Notes under the pieces: generated by a model
Database searches by the model: none
The model's input: only the letters and a program-made list of their open reading frames with translations
Told to the model about the DNA's origin: nothing
Assembly: GCF_023278565.1 (NCBI RefSeq)
Contig: NC_064678.1
Location: forward strand, 1,984,001-2,048,000
Direction: 5' to 3'
Length of the DNA stretch: 64,000 bases
Source of the DNA: Colletotrichum lupini
Taxonomy: Eukaryota > Ascomycota > Sordariomycetes > Glomerellales > Glomerellaceae
Part shown: positions 1 to 11,987 of the stretch, piece by piece
Position numbering within the stretch: position 1 is the first letter of the stretch
Layout: each line of letters starts with the position of its first letter
Made by a program: the position numbers and the translations under genes

Positions 1-2750
1 ATTATATAAGGGGTCTACTTCCTTCTTTTTATCCTTTATAATACGGTTAAGCTTATAGAGTAATATAGAGCTTATTTTAACGTCGTTTTACTTTAGGTTC
101 TTTTTAAAATTAAGAGCGCTAATAAAAGTAATATCTATTTATATTATTACTAGGTATAGTTTTTGCTACCTAGACCTCTTTACGAGGGTAATATTAGTAT
201 TATTAAGGGCGCGTTCTATTTTCTTCGTATCTTTAGCCTTATTTAACTATTATATTTAGCAGGCCGTCGTTTTTAGTAGGTATAATAATATCTTAATTAG
301 TATACCCTTTACCCGCTACTACTAAAGCTTTTAGTTATAATAAGTTATATTTATTTCGAACAGGTCTTACTAGCGGTCGGTATTAATTTAGTATTATACG
401 TCGATAACTTCTAAGGTATATAGGTCCTTAATATCCTTAATAATAATAAAGGGCGTCTCTTATAATAATAGGTCCTTAAGCTATATTAGCTATTAGTAGC
501 GAATATTAGGGTTTATTTTATAATATTCGAACTATTTCTGCCCTAAGATTAGGTCGTAGCGGCCCGTATTAAGCTAAAAGAGGGGTGCTTTTAAAAGGAC
601 CCGTTAATTAATATATAAGTTAGTAGTTTATATTACGCTAGTATTATCTAATCGCTCTCTATTAAACTTAGTAATAGGGATTGGGTATAGTAATTTATAA
701 AATAGGGCTACGTAGAACTACTATAATAAAATGGTTACGTAGTTATTTATAAATCCGTACTTATTAGCTCCCGTATTAAGTAAAGTTCTTAAGTAAATTC
801 TATATTTATTAAATATTAGTATAAGCTCTATTTTAAGGGGCTAGCCCCTTATAAAATCTTATAAGTTTATTAAATTAATTACTAATCTTCTATTTTTTTT
901 ATACGTATCCCTTAGCTAGGAGTTTACTTTTACTAGGGGTTTTAGTTTTCTAAACCTAACTCTATTTTAATAGGGCCCGTAGTAGCGTTAATAGTAGCTA
1001 TAGTAGTCTTTAGCTTTTTAGGGTAGTCCTTAGAGATATGTTTAGTATTATTATAAACGAAGTAAGCGCTATTATTTTTAAGTTTTTAATATAGGGCTTT
1101 AGGGATCGTTTTACGGGTAGAAGTACGACCTCGGTCCTATTTAGTACCCCTAGTACCTCTATTATTTCTACTATTTTTATTATTTTTATTATTTTTACCC
1201 GAGGTTTAGTAAGTTTAGCTAGAAGCCTTAACCGGGCGGTCCTCTATAAAAGGGGGCTATATTACGTTAACTAGCTAAGTAACGTACTTAGTATATTTTT
1301 AAAAAGTGGCCGTGTTATTTAGGTACTTTAATATAGCCTAGTTATAAAAATATATAGGTAGCTTATTATAGAAACGGCGCTTTTACTAAGACTTTAAAAG
1401 CTTATTAATATACGCAAGCTTAGTAAATATAGAGCGCTTTTAATAAACGTTTTTAAGCGTAATTATAAGTATATTTAGCTTATAGCTAGCGTCGTTTATA
1501 GTAGTTAGGCTAGTATAAGCCGATTTAAGCTCGTAGAGTAGCTATTTAGTTATAGTAATTTCGTTAGAGGTTAGTATTAAGTATATAAATTCCGTAGCGC
1601 TATTTTTAATCTTATTAATAATATACTCTAAGTAGTACTTATCCGTATTATAATTAGTATTCTCTAAGCGCTTCGTAATATACTAGAGCTAGTAGTCGAA
1701 CTTAATACTAATATTATTACTTATAAAAATAGGTATATTAGGCATTTTTTAAGAGCCGTAGGTAACGGGATAGGACGAGGCTAGAGTAGTCTCGTAACTA
1801 CTCTACGTCTTTAAGTATACTAACTACTATTTTAGCGCGCTAAGGGTAGCGGTATTTTAAATAGAGCTAGCTTAGGAGCCGTTCTTTAATTACTCTAGCC
1901 TTTTAGCTATAGCTACGTTATTAATATAGGCTTAAATAAAGGCTTCTTTTATAATACGGAGCTCTATAGTAATAGTACGTATAAGGTCGAGGTTCTTATA
2001 AGTTATTATATATAAGCGCTTAGTATTATTACTTAGCTAGCCGATAATAAAAGCTAGGACCTACTCTAATTAGTATTAAGTAATACGTATCTTTAGTTAT
2101 TATTCGATCTACTTAAGTAGGGTCTTCCTATCGTTTTTAAAATATAGTTCTTAAATAAAGTCGAGGTTAATATACTACTTAGTATTCTTTTTAAAGAGGA
2201 TATCGTTATGGATATAAATAGGTAAGGTAAGCTAGTTAGTTACGTTATTAAAATATACTAAGCGATCGGCCTAAGTAATAGAGGGTAAAAAGCGCTCTAT
2301 TAGCTAGTTAAATAGCGCGACCTTAAGGTTAATAATTAAGAGCTTAGTGCTTTTATTAAGGCCTACGACGCTTTATTAAGACTTATAAAAATAGCGACTC
2401 TATTAGAAGCCGTTAGTACGAAGGGAGACCTAGCCTTTTTAGCTATATCCTTTAACTATTACGTTTAGTAAAGGGGGTAAATATTTAGGGGGTATCGATT
2501 ATACTACTTACGTACGATTAATTTAGTTAGCTATTACTTAGCTCTCTTATACGCTTTCTTAATAGGGGTAATTAGTAATTAATTAATTAAGATATTATCG
2601 TTCTGTTTCTAAAGAATAGTTAATTAAGTAACGTTAAGTAGTATTATAAAAGGGAACTTAAGGTAGGTTAGAACGCTATTATATTAACTTAATAAATTAA
2701 AAACTTAATATAAAGAGGGAAAAAATAGAATAGTAGGTAGAAGCTAGCGG
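1..2750 (-). mobile_element. RIP-degenerated LTR-retrotransposon remnant (gag-like, minus strand)
   Basis: This AT-rich stretch nearly lacks CpA and TpG, the mark of RIP. Read on the minus strand, one frame stays protein-like from about 2,480 to below 1,000, with stops mostly TAG/TAA where Trp or Gln codons would be. Around 1,066-1,021 it shows a retroviral-type zinc knuckle spacing (C-x2-C-x4-H-x4-C) in which all three Cys positions are now Tyr (TGY to TAY). The His survives in the segment NNTKHISKD. That spacing is typical of Gag proteins of LTR retroelements. The element runs off the left edge, so pol and the far LTR are not seen and copia versus gypsy cannot be decided. No LTR pair was found. 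It is certainly non-functional. Confidence 0.65.
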
Positions 2751-2875
2751 GCTAGCCCTTTGGGCCTAGCGGTCTAGCTCGTTACGTAACTACTAGGAGC
2801 TTAGCCTCGCAGCCTGAGGCTGAGCCACAGGGCCCATAGGGCCCTAATGCCCACTGCCGTGATATAAGAACTATT
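2750..2875. other. GC-rich islet not affected by RIP
   Basis: About 120 bp inside an otherwise AT-rich block keep normal base composition and intact CpA and TpG dinucleotides, for example the segments GAGCCACAGGGCCC and AATGCCCACTGCCGTG. It contains two perfect short inverted repeats: AGCCTC..GAGGCT and AGGGCCC-ATA-GGGCCCT. A retained single-copy host fragment between two repeat insertions, or the promoter/LTR core of a low-copy element, would both fit. No coding potential was seen. Confidence 0.5.
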
Positions 2876-4770
2876 TAAAGCGCCGGCTTATTACCCTAAC
2901 CCTATATACCTCTAACCCGTTTATTATAACTATTATAACTAAGTTAATATTAATATACCGGATTTTAATATCTATATTAGCCCGGCTATTTATAGCGTTC
3001 GTATTATTACCTAGCTAAATTCTATACTATTAAAAAGTACTTTACTAATCCTTAAATATACTTATATTAATTATAATAGTTATAGTATCGAGCTAGTTAA
3101 AAAGGGTACCTAGCCCGAGAGGGGTAGACTTATTAATAAGTATTTTTAGGTTCTCATCGAGGTAGTATTTTAATTAGCTAACTTCTTAACTAGTTATTTA
3201 ACTAGCTATCTAAGTAGTAGTTTATATATTAATAGGTTTATTTAATAAATTTATTTAGTAAATTCGTTTAGTAGATTTATTTAGTAGATTTATTTAGTAG
3301 ATTTATTTAGTAGATTTATTTAGTTTAAATAAAGAGTAGCTTTGGGTAATATTAGAATCGATAAGGATAAAAAAAATCTTTACGAGCTCTAGTATAAAGA
3401 GTAGTAAATATTAGCCTATTTAGCCCTTTTTTTAAAAACCTCTATATTGTTATTAAAGTTTAAAACCTTTATAATTAAAAAAGGCTATTTTTAATTATTA
3501 TAACTAACTATTACGGCTAACTATTATAACTAACCTCTATTATTAACCTTTTTAACCGGCACTATTACTAAAAAGAGTAGCTTACTTATCCTAAATTAAA
3601 TAGTAGTTTTCGTATTAAAATTACTATATTACGTTAAGCGTATACTTAGGATATATTGCGCGTATTATATAATTAAAAAGTATATTATATTATATAATTT
3701 CCCTTAAAAGCGTGATTTTGTTAAGGTCGATCTTTTATACTTATAAAGCCGGAAAAAAAACTACTATATAGAACTTTATAAAAGTATTTTAAGTAAATTA
3801 AGTAGCGCTATATAGCTCCTCGGGAACTTAAGAAATATTATTAGCTTAATATTTTAATAACAGATTAATAAGGACTTAATAACTTATAATAGAATACTTT
3901 TCTTTATTAATTTAATAAATAATATACTTAGCGACGTAAGTACTAGCGATATAGACAAGCTTATTAATACTATAATATATACTAACTAAGTAGTATATAT
4001 AGGGAGTACTATTACGGAGACTATAAAAGCCCTTTTTAGGATTATATTTTATATTAAGTATATCCTAAATACGTAAAATAGTAGATATTTTAGTAAATAC
4101 TTAGTAATAGTATAGTAAGAGATTCGTAATTAAGAAATAATATAGAATTAGAATATTATAAAAAAAAAAGTATAGTTATATAAAAAAGAATTTATAAAAC
4201 GGTTACTAAATAGAAAGGGAGAAAAATAAATAAATACGTAATTAGTAATAAGAAAAAATCTTTTATTATACTTAATAGCTTAGTAATAATAATAACTACG
4301 AGGCTAGGCGGGCTCTTATATATTACGATGGTTAGAATACTTTATTATAAATATATATTATTAACTTAGTAACTAGTTAGCGTACTATTACTAAATAATA
4401 ATAATAAAGTATTCGTTAAATAAAAAGATAGGAGTAATACCTTATTCTTAAGTAAGAAAGGATATTATTAACGCCTTACGGAATTTATTATAAATAATAA
4501 CGTTAATAGCTTTATTATTAGTATTAAAAGAAAATATTATATAATAACTTTTAGGACTAAAGTTATATAAGGGGGGAGTAATCATAATAAATTCGGGATA
4601 TAGCTAATAATAAGATATTAATAACTTAGTAATTAATATACGGATTATATTATAAAAGAACTTTTTAAGAAATAGAGCCCTTATAAAGGACTTTATAAGC
4701 TTTAGTTTTATAATATACTTATATTTATATTATAGCCTCGCTAGTTAAGTACTTATAGCCTAATCTTTTA
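2876..4770 (+). pseudogene. Unidentified RIP-degenerated coding remnant, probably transposon-derived
   Basis: Read on the plus strand, long stretches translate into a protein-like sequence interrupted mainly by TAG/TAA at likely Trp/Gln positions. An example is the lysine-rich segment around 3,640-3,830. CpA and TpG are depleted as in the neighbouring elements, so the sequence was probably repeated in the genome. I do not recognise the protein family: no integrase, reverse transcriptase or HTH motif could be read with confidence. It lies between a minus-strand gag-like remnant and a truncated minus-strand copia element, so it may be a third element or an insertion into the copia copy. Confidence 0.35.
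3241..3323. repeat. 13-bp tandem repeat, about six units
   Basis: Six consecutive 13-bp units occur, four of them exact (TTTAGTAGATTTA at 3,267-3,318), preceded by two diverged copies (3,241-3,253 and 3,254-3,266) and followed by a partial unit. The unit is not a multiple of three, so the array would shift a reading frame with each copy change. It lies in the unidentified degenerate segment. Confidence 0.8.
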
Positions 4771-7700
4771 TAAATAAATACGACTTTTAGCTATATACTA
4801 TAAGCTATTATATTTTCCTTAAATTTTACTAATTTAAAACTAATACTAACGTTAGTTCTAATACCGTTTAGTAGTCCTTAATATATATCGATCTAGCTTT
4901 TTTATAAATTACTTATACTATTTTTATTTATAAATCCTAAAAGAATTACCCTACTTAAAAAGATATAGCTACGTTAATAGTATATAAGACTAGCTAATTA
5001 TTTAAATAGAAAATATTAATAACGATTTCCTAATTAGAATTAAGTTTATTATATAATTTAAATTTAAATCTATATAGGCTCTGCGTATGTATTTAGTATT
5101 AGTAATATATTTTTATTAACTATTTTAATACCCCTATTTTAATATTATTATTACTTAATTACTTTAAAAAGTTATATAGCCTCGTAACTAATAAGTACCT
5201 AAATTTTTAATATAGTTATTTAAGCTTACTTTTTATTAAGTAATTAATCGACTTTATATTATTAATAAGCCTTATAAACGTATAGCCCTATCGTTATTTA
5301 ACTATTTTAAAATACTTATTACTAAAGGTTCTATTCTTTATATTATTAAATATAATACTTAGTTAATTTATATTTTTAAATATAAGAAAAATAGGGTATT
5401 AATAAGTAAAATATAAAAAGTTATCGTTTTAAAATACGTTTTTATTTCTACCGTACCTAGGGCGACGATTTTTTTACTTAAGCTAAAGCTAATTCTTATA
5501 ATACCCGCTATTAATATATTAAATATTACTAGCGCGATTTTTTATAGTACTTAGAATTACCCTTTTCTTTTTATTAATTACTACGATACCTTAGTATTTA
5601 AAATAATCTTATAAAACTTATTTAAACCGTACTTTTTATTTATATAAAATACTTATATAAGCTTAGTATTTAAATAATTTAAATAGTATAAAAAGGACCC
5701 CTTTAGTTACCCTTAGATTTACTTAGTACTATATTTTTTTTTTTAAATATTAAAAAAAGTAACGTCTTCTCTTTAAGTATTAAGAAAATAAGCTTTAGCC
5801 TTATTAAATTCGCCCTTTTAACTATTTTTATATTTATTATCTAGAGGACCTTCTCTTACTATTTATAAATAAAGGCTACTTATTAAAAAGTTTTATTATT
5901 TTTTATTTATTTAGCCTCGTATATTTTTAGAGGCTAACGGGGCGAAAAAAGAGTAATTAATATTATTAATTTTATTATAATCTAATTCATTAATATAGGG
6001 GGTAAGATCTTTTTTATTTTCTAAATTTCTTATAGGGGGCGGATATTTTAAGCCGCTATTTTAACTACTTTTACTAAGTTCTATACCCCTAGATTTACCT
6101 TTATATATAATAAAAAATTAGCTAAACTAATAAAGGCTAATTTTATTATTTATTACTCTCGACTTTTTATATTATTCGTACGATTTAGTACGCTCTTTTT
6201 TAAAATAGTTACTTAACTAATATTCTTTTTTTATAAATATAGTATTATTGTTTCCGTTACTTTACTTACGAGTTAAATTTTTATTTATTTAACGAATCTA
6301 GGCCTCCTTATTAATAATTACTATATCTAGCTTTTTTTTTTTATACGTTTAATTAACTTAATATTGTTAATAAGGGCCGTTATATATTTAAAAATAAGCT
6401 TAGTATAGTATTCTCGTTTTAATATTAAAACTAAATCTTAGCCTTAAATAGAGCGTTTTATAGTTTTTAAGTACTTAATATAAAGTTATTTTTATTTTTA
6501 ATATATACTAAATTATAATATAAAAATATTTAAATTTCCGCTCGTTAGTTCCCTTATTTAACTAGGTTTTTACTAGCTTATTAATTCGATTAAGAAGCTT
6601 TTTAAAAATCTCTATTTATAATTTATTCTCTATTATCCTAGTTATAAATACAAAAAAAATCGCTCGTAGCTTAAATAGGAGCTCTAAGTTCTTATTATAG
6701 GTCTCGAAATAACTTCGGATTATATTAATAATACTAAAAAAGTCGTTTTGATCGAGATTACGTACCGCTTTATAATAATAATTAAAGGTTTAATTTATAA
6801 ATACGATATTAATTACTAAATAGTACTAATATTCCCTAATTCTAATCTTTTTATAATAATTATAAAATATTATTAGGGTTTTTTATAAAACCTTATACTT
6901 TCTTTTAAAATATAATTTCTTTTTTAAAAAGATCTTTTTAAAGTTTATAAATTACTTTGTATTTATTATTATATTTTTAGTATTTATATACGATCCTTAT
7001 ATTATTACGTATTATTAATAACTTTAGGTCGTCTATTTCTTTTTTTATTAACCGATCGGTACTGAATTTCGTATTAATAATAATAACGAACTATAAATTA
7101 GAATAAGTAAAATTATTAGTTATTATACTTTTAGTACTATATTTTACCTCTATATATCTTTTTATAATAATAAATTATTATTAATAATTATAAAAAAGAA
7201 ATTTACGTCGTTTACCTTTTTTTTGAATTTATTAAAACGATTATACGCCTTATTAACTTATACTTAGTTCTATAGTACGAATTCCTCTTTTATAATTATT
7301 ATTATTAGTATTTTATATAGGTCTTATAATTATAATTACGCTAATAATACCCCTCGCTTATAAAAGAATTTATTAACTATTTTCGTAATTCCTAAGCTTA
7401 TGCTTATAAACTATTTATTTAGTTAATAACTAAGGTTATTTATAATTTTATAAAATAAGAGTTATCCTTATAACCCCTTTTTTTATAAACCTTAATTAAA
7501 TAAATTAATACGACGTTAATTTACTTATTATTAAACTAATCCGTAATTTTATATATCTACGTCCCTTAATAATCCGGGTTAATATTTACCTATTTATAAA
7601 GGATTAAGATTTTATTTAAAATTAGGTTTTGTCCTCTTTTTTTTTATTTTAACTTATTAAGGGTCGTACTCTAGTTTATACTTATATCAATAATTATTAA

Positions 7701-9488
7701 TATATTTAATCTTAATAAAAATATATTTAATTTGTATATTAGCTATAATAAATCCGTACTTTTATTACTTAATAAATTTATTAAAGTTTAGGAAATTCCC
7801 GCTTTTTCTTATTATCTTATTATTACTCTCGTTTTTATTATTTTTAGTAATTATTACTACCCTTTTAAATTACTAATTATTATATTTATAAAAATCCTCT
7901 TTTTTATTTAATATAAAAGGGTAGGTTTTAATAATTCCTTTTTTTAATAATAATAATAAACGTTTATATTACTATAAAAAGATATAATAATTAATCTTAG
8001 GATCTTTACTAGTTATTAATTTTTATTATTCTACATATTTTTAGTTTCCTAAGCCTCGTACTCTCTATAATATCTAAATAACTTCTTTTTTTAATCTACT
8101 TCTTTTAGAGTAATATTTTATAAAAATAGTTAAAAATAAATACCGGATAGCTCGTAAAAAAGCTATATAAGCTATTAAATACGGTTAGTAAAATTAAGCC
8201 CTCTTTTTTATAAAATCGTAAATATTAAAGACTTATTAAAAATACTTACTTATTACTCGTATTTAGTAAAGTTAGATATTTTAAAGATCTTTTTTATAGC
8301 TTCTTAGTACCCTATTTTATATTTTTTAAGTAGTCTTTTTTATAATTTAATTATAGTTAGGTAATTATTACTTATTAATAATCCTTTTTATTACTTAGTT
8401 AATTTTTTAAAATTAGTAACCTCGTATTAAGAACTAATATAAAAAGAAGCTCTTTAATAATACTCTAAAGGATTCTTTTTTTTTTCCCTTAGATCCTTAT
8501 TTTCTTAGCCTTTTTTTAAGCTAATAATAATTATAATAAGAGGTTATAAAACTACTTTAAAATAGCCGCTTTTTTTTAAATCAATTTTTAAGATTTATAA
8601 TATTCTTAACTTAATATTATTAAAACCTCTAAATCCCTTCCTCCTTTATTAAACTATCCTCTATATTATATTCTTAAATAATACTTAAGAAGTAATTAAG
8701 GGGGCTACGAAAAGATCGTTTAAATTATAAACTTAAAATCGTATTTATAAAATCCTTATAATAATAAACCTTTCCGTATATTATAAATTTCTTAGCTTAA
8801 TAACTCTTATAAATTTACTTTTATTACTAAGTAAGAATATTTATATTTAAAAATCCTTTTTTTTAATTATATAGTACTTTTTTATATTATATTATTAAGC
8901 TCGTTCGTTATATTAATTAATTAGGTAAGTAATTATTACGTAAGTATTTCTTTTTACTAATTTAACTAGTTAATTTTTAATTACGAGCTAGTTATAAAAA
9001 GGTTAATTAGTAAAAAGATTATTTAAAGTAATAATAAAAAGCTAGTTACTTAAGTAGTTCTATTAATTAACGTAGTTTAACGTAATAAACGTCGACCTCT
9101 CGTAAATAATAAAAAGCTACGATTACTTAATTCTATATAGTATTTAAAAATCGCCCCTTTTTATTTATTTTTATAAAATTAATTAGTATAAATCTCTTAT
9201 CCCGTGCGGTATTAAGAGGTCGTTTTTTTTATATAATAAAATACTTTACTAATTTATAATAATAGAATTTAATCACTAATTAGTATTAATATTCTTATTA
9301 TAGAGTAGTTAGTTCGAACTATATTTAATAAAGAAATTAATTAAATTATATAAATATTTACGTAATAAGTATAAAAAAGAGGTTCTAACCGTAAGTTAGG
9401 CTAGCTATAATAATCGTAAATAGGGCCCCCAATTGGCCCATGCGCAGTCGGTCGTATGCCGCGGTTGAATTAGACTTCTAATCCGACA
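4771..9488 (-). mobile_element. Truncated Ty1/copia retrotransposon (family shared with 21,663-29,084)
   Basis: From about 4,770 rightward the sequence aligns by eye with the copia element at 24,330-29,084, including its right-hand LTR. On the minus strand this covers the 5' LTR, gag region, the protease region (near 5,600, matching the DTG-type region of the full copy) and the start of the GAG-pre-integrase/integrase region (about 5,300-4,780). Reverse transcriptase and RNase H are missing: homology stops abruptly inside the integrase at about 4,770. RIP has removed nearly all CpA/TpG and added many stops. The left LTR lies outside the window or was lost, so no target duplication can be checked; the first host bases on the right are CTTCC at 9,489. 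Confidence 0.75.
9284..9488 (-). repeat. 205-bp LTR of the truncated copia element
   Basis: This segment matches position by position the two 205-bp LTRs at 21,663-21,867 and 28,880-29,084. It ends in GGGCCCCC..GCGCAGTCGG..CTAATCCGACA, so on the minus strand the LTR begins TGTCGGAT. Its left border reads TATTAAT where the 21,663 copy has TGTTAGT, the transition change expected of RIP. It abuts normal host sequence at 9,489. Confidence 0.85.
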
Positions 9489-9786
9489 CTTCCCGTGCCC
9501 GAATTTCAACAATTGCGGGGCCGCTGCCTGCCGCATTGCCGCTTGGCAGATGCTGAGGTTGGGGGGAAGCTACCTTACCCTCCAAGCACCTCAAACAGTA
9601 AGGTTGGCACTGAACGATAATCTTGTTCCTAGATTTTTGAGGATGCAAATTGTACTTAGCGGTCTCCGCGGGATCCGTGATTCATTTGATAGAGATATGA
9701 TATATGGTACACGAAAATAATCAGAACTCATGCTGGGTATTGTCTGTTTCCTTCCATCAGTAATTCTCATCCAATCTTCCTCTACG

Positions 9787-11572
9787 ATGTATCGAATTCA
9801 AAGTCTATCAGCACGTTGGCTCACGCCGCAATCGATTTTGGGCCTTGCACTCTCCATCATTGCCATACTTACAATTCTATGGCTCGTAGTCTCATACAGC
9901 CGTGTCTTATACCTTCGGTATCGCATGCCGCCTGGTCCCTTCCCGTACCCCTTTCTCGGCAATATTGGACAGGTTCCTACGGAGAAACCATATTTGACGT
10001 TCGAGAAATGGTCCAAAGATTACAATAGCCCACTTATTACTGTTTGGACTGGAACTCGTCCGACCGTAATCGCGAATGACTGCTGGTCGGCGTCAGACCT
10101 CCTGGACAAGCGTGCAAACATTTATTCATCACGCCCAGACTCTTATCTTGCTGGCGACATGCTCGATGACACTGAAAATAACCAGACCAATCTTGTCTAT
10201 GGCGATAAATGGAGATTGCACCGACGAATCACGGTATGCAATTTCCTCGGTATTCCGTACTATCGATGCTGTTGATACAGTGTCTAACAGCTTCAGCAGC
10301 ACTCGGCGGTAGGAAGCCAAGCCGTGCGAGGCTACAGGACGTTCCAAAGTAATGAATCGAAGATCTTGGCCCGCGACATCTTGGAAAAGAACAATTTCGT
10401 CTCTGCTATCGAACGGTACGCATGTTCTGTCGCCTCTATTATCGGCTGGGGGCGTCGCATCCGTGATACAGAGGACGACCTGGCCCGGCTGGCCCTATCC
10501 TTCGTACAGACAGGAGCCAGCTTAGGCACCCCAGCACAACATCTGGCTGAGTCTTACCAGTGGATGTGCAAGCTTCCTAGATGGATATATCCATTGCCTT
10601 CAGCACTGTGGGAAGATGGACAAAAGCTGTTGAAGTACTTTTACGATCTGACTGTTGAGGGAAGCCGATTCCCCGAAGACAGTTTTTCTAAACGTCTCAT
10701 GAGCGAACAGCTGGAGCAAAAGCTTTCGCCCAAAGAAATCGCAAGTCTGACTGGCAATCTCATAGGCGGCGGTGTGGATACTACCACGACGACGATTATA
10801 GTGTTCATCTTCGCCATGTGCGCCTTCCCGCGTGTCCAGAAGAAGGCCCATGAGGAAATTGATCGTGTCCTTGCTGGTAAACGTCGCCCACCAACCTGGG
10901 ATGACGAAGCATCCCTTCCGTACTGCCGTGCTCTCCTGACTGAGATCTTCCGATGGCGCTCTGCCATCGCCCTCGGTGGCCCTCCACACGCTCCTACCCA
11001 GGACGACATATACAACGGCATGTTGATTCCTGCAGGCACTACCATTATCGGCAACCTGTGGGCAATCCACCGCAACCCGCGTGATTACCCGAACCCCGAT
11101 GAATTGAGGCCTGAGAGATTTCTAGATGAGGCTGAAAGGCGGCCGAACCCTAGCAAGAGGGGCATCTTTACATTTGGCTGGGGGAGGCGCGTGTGTAGCG
11201 GACAGCCGCTGGCTGAGCAAGGCGTATGGTTTACTATTGTCGAGCTGCTTTGGGCATTCCGGATGCGTTCCGTTGATGAGAAGGTACAATTATAAGCTTC
11301 GTCCTTTCTGAGGTCATTGTTGCGGCTCTTCTCGATCCTTCCCTTTTCTAAATAAGATGTTTAGAGTCTGACGATGATGTTACACATAGGGAAACGACAA
11401 ACAGATGGATATCTTCGCCTTTAACAATAGCCCAGCACCCCGGCCACTGCCATTCAATGTTGAGTTTACCCCTCGTTCTGAGAATATCGAGGACTTAATT
11501 AGGCAAGAAGCGTTAAGGGCTGAAATGAAGTTGAGGAAATATGATGTCACCAGCCAGGTCGCTTTGCCTTGA
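9787..11572 (+). CDS. Cytochrome P450 monooxygenase (microsomal, E-class)
   Basis: Three exons: 9,787-10,233, 10,300-11,283 and 11,390-11,572, giving about 537 aa. Introns are 10,234-10,299 (branch CTAAC; an alternative acceptor at 10,296 adds one Gln) and 11,284-11,389 (branch CTGAC). The ATG at 9,787 has A at -3; an in-frame ATG at 9,730 would add 19 residues. Visible features are an N-terminal membrane anchor (about 16-40), hinge PPGP (48-51), I-helix GGGVDTT (about 305-311), EIFR for ExxR (about 364-367), PERF (about 420-423) and the haem loop FGWGRRVCSG with Cys about 448. The last exon supplies the usual RPLPF C-terminal segment. All hallmark residues are present and no stop was found, so the gene appears intact. 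It stands alone between two RIP-mutated transposons; no cluster partners are visible. Substrate unknown. Reductive O2 activation with a P450 reductase partner at the ER is inferred from the family. Confidence 0.9.
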
Positions 11573-11806
11573 TAATAGTCAGATTCTCCAATCCAGCACC
11601 TCACAGAATACTAACCATACGAATGACCCAAGGAAAGAGAGTAATTTAGAAGAGGCGAAATAGTAAGTTACTCCTTATTGCGCAATCGCGGAGGTGTCTA
11701 TTGGCGGCAGGCAAGAACTATTAGATAATATAGCTGAAAAACTAGTAGTATTTTAACTTATAATCTTAATTTAAAATTTCTCCCGGTCTTCTATTATTTA
11801 AGAATT

Positions 11807-11987
11807 TATCGTAATAGCTTTAACTATCTATAGCTTTATTACACGTTACGTAACCTCGGTTATATAATTACTAAGGCCTACTTTACTTATACTTTTTATA
11901 TTAAAGCGAGCTTTTTATTAATTTTTCTTTCTAATAAATAACCGTTCTTTTAATATACGTTAATACCCTTATAGTAACTCTATAATA
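11807..11987 (+). repeat. Left (5') LTR of copia element B
   Basis: It aligns with 19,350-19,531 over its full length, including the shared segments TTATATAATTACTAAGGCCT and CCCTTATAGTAACTCTA. It begins TATCGTAATAGC, presumably TGTCG before RIP, and ends ..ATAATA. It is preceded by GAATT, the target duplication. Most differences between the two LTRs are C/T or G/A transitions. Confidence 0.85.
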
